64,000 nucleotides of DNA, from contig NC_084671.1 of the NCBI RefSeq assembly GCF_028389875.1, positions 28,701,083 through 28,765,082 of the forward strand. The letters run 5' to 3'. The notes beneath the pieces were generated by a model that was given only the letters and a program-made list of their open reading frames with translations, had not been told where the DNA came from and did no database searches. Position numbers and translations under genes: made by a program. Positions 63,505 to 64,000 of the stretch are shown here, piece by piece (positions within the stretch are counted from its first letter, which is position 1; the number at the start of each line of letters is the position of its first letter). The stretch comes from Rhea pennata (taxonomy: Eukaryota > Chordata > Aves > Rheiformes > Rheidae).

Positions 63505-63708
63505 ATGGGAGAGATAGAAGGAACATACAGAGTTCTGCAGACTCCTGGCTCTCGTTTGGGTGTCCAGAAGAATGCTGGAGTGAGTACCTTGGAGCCGGGA
63601 CAGAATCTCTCTACTGCGATGGCATTATCCCCTGCCAAAATGCATGAGAGGGATCTACAGATCAAAATAAAGATGTTGGACAACACCGTGGAAGTACTTG
63701 ACATTGAG
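63505..63708 (+). CDS. FARP2: FARP2 first coding exon (partial gene)
   Basis: FARP2 is a FERM-domain Rho/Rac guanine nucleotide exchange factor acting at the membrane in semaphorin-plexin signalling, neurite growth and osteoclast podosomes. The ATG at 63505 opens 68 codons beginning MGEIEGTYRVLQTPGSRLGV, matching the FARP2 N-terminus; the last codons (LQIKIKMLDNTVEVLDIE) start the first FERM lobe. The donor is GAG|GTAAGA at 63709, phase 0. The exon has two possible acceptors 12 nt apart, TTCTAG ending at 63472 and TTCTTAG ending at 63484; both precede the ATG. The remaining FERM, DH and two PH domains lie past the right edge. FARP1 is the close paralogue, but the EGTYRVLQT segment favours FARP2, and so does the SEPT2 neighbour. 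Confidence 0.95.
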
Positions 63709-64000
63709 GTAAGAGAGGTTTAAACTTGATTTCAAGTACACTTAACTTCAGATAATGTAAAGCTTACAGAATGTGCTACCACAAACAGCAGGGAAACTTT
63801 GACGCAGTATTCAAATAAAGATTCTTGTAGGGAACTGCCCTGCTTACGAGTAGGTAAATGAGTAGTGCTTCTTGTGTGTTTTTTTTTTTTTAATCTTTTA
63901 TATGCAACAGATTATTAGTGTGTTTTAACAGACATTTATTTGAATACAAGCGCATATGGTAACAGTTTTTGACTGTTTATTGCATTGGGGTATACCAGGT
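63709..64000 (+). other. Start of FARP2 intron 2
   Basis: Intronic sequence running off the window; a T run is at 63880-63891. Nothing else recognised. Confidence 0.8.

Noticed and set aside
1-64000. CRISPR arrays, prokaryotic operons, toxin-antitoxin or phage genes, endogenous retroviruses
   Set aside because: The window is vertebrate nuclear DNA; no direct-repeat arrays, LTR pairs or gag/pol/env-like frames were seen. The only reverse-transcriptase-related sequence is CR1.

Overview
This is a nuclear window from a land vertebrate, most likely a bird. All recognisable dispersed repeats are CR1 LINE fragments, introns are short to moderate, and no Alu, L1 or B1-type elements were seen. A crocodilian or turtle is less likely but not excluded. 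Every real gene is split into exons, so nearly all long open frames here are shadows, above all in the three GC-rich islands.

Three protein-coding genes were recognised by reading exon by exon: HDLBP (vigilin) on the minus strand, SEPT2 (septin 2) on the plus strand, and FARP2 (FERM, RhoGEF and pleckstrin domain protein 2) on the plus strand. From established knowledge, this order and orientation matches the human 2q37 neighbourhood.

Region by region. Bases 1-4,300 hold the first four coding exons of HDLBP (start codon at 4255-4253; residues 1-218, through KH domain 1); the rest of the gene lies left of base 1. A 5' UTR exon is proposed at 4854-4921. A CpG island at about 6.2-8.9 kb carries a TATA/CArG palindrome, a four-fold GC-box array and several minus-strand splice donors; it is probably a proximal HDLBP promoter. 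From 9 to 21.4 kb there is little besides an old CR1 copy and a perfect hairpin. A second CpG island at 21.7-22.7 kb looks like a head-to-head SEPT2/HDLBP promoter with YY1, NRF1, RFX-like and GC-box motifs. SEPT2 then runs from about 22.4 kb to at least 43.6 kb; its eleven coding exons join in phase to a complete 362-residue septin with all GTPase motifs. The 43.6-57.1 kb interval is intergenic, with two CR1 pieces (one with a 230-codon uninterrupted ORF2 tail), a strong CTCF-like motif and a possible stray terminal exon. A third CpG island at 57.1-58.3 kb is the FARP2 promoter. FARP2 exon 1 is noncoding with a tiny upstream ORF, intron 1 is about 5.5 kb, and the first coding exon (68 codons) is at 63.5-63.7 kb. 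FARP2 continues past the right edge.

The three genes do not form a pathway. Vigilin is a multi-KH RNA-binding protein, septin 2 builds GTP-dependent filaments, and FARP2 is a Rho-family exchange factor. I found no defence system, novel gene cluster or other undescribed multi-gene system. The items worth a second look are regulatory and structural: the shared promoter, non-canonical or tandem splice sites in HDLBP and SEPT2, three perfect inverted repeats, the intact CR1 tail and the FARP2 mini-uORF.
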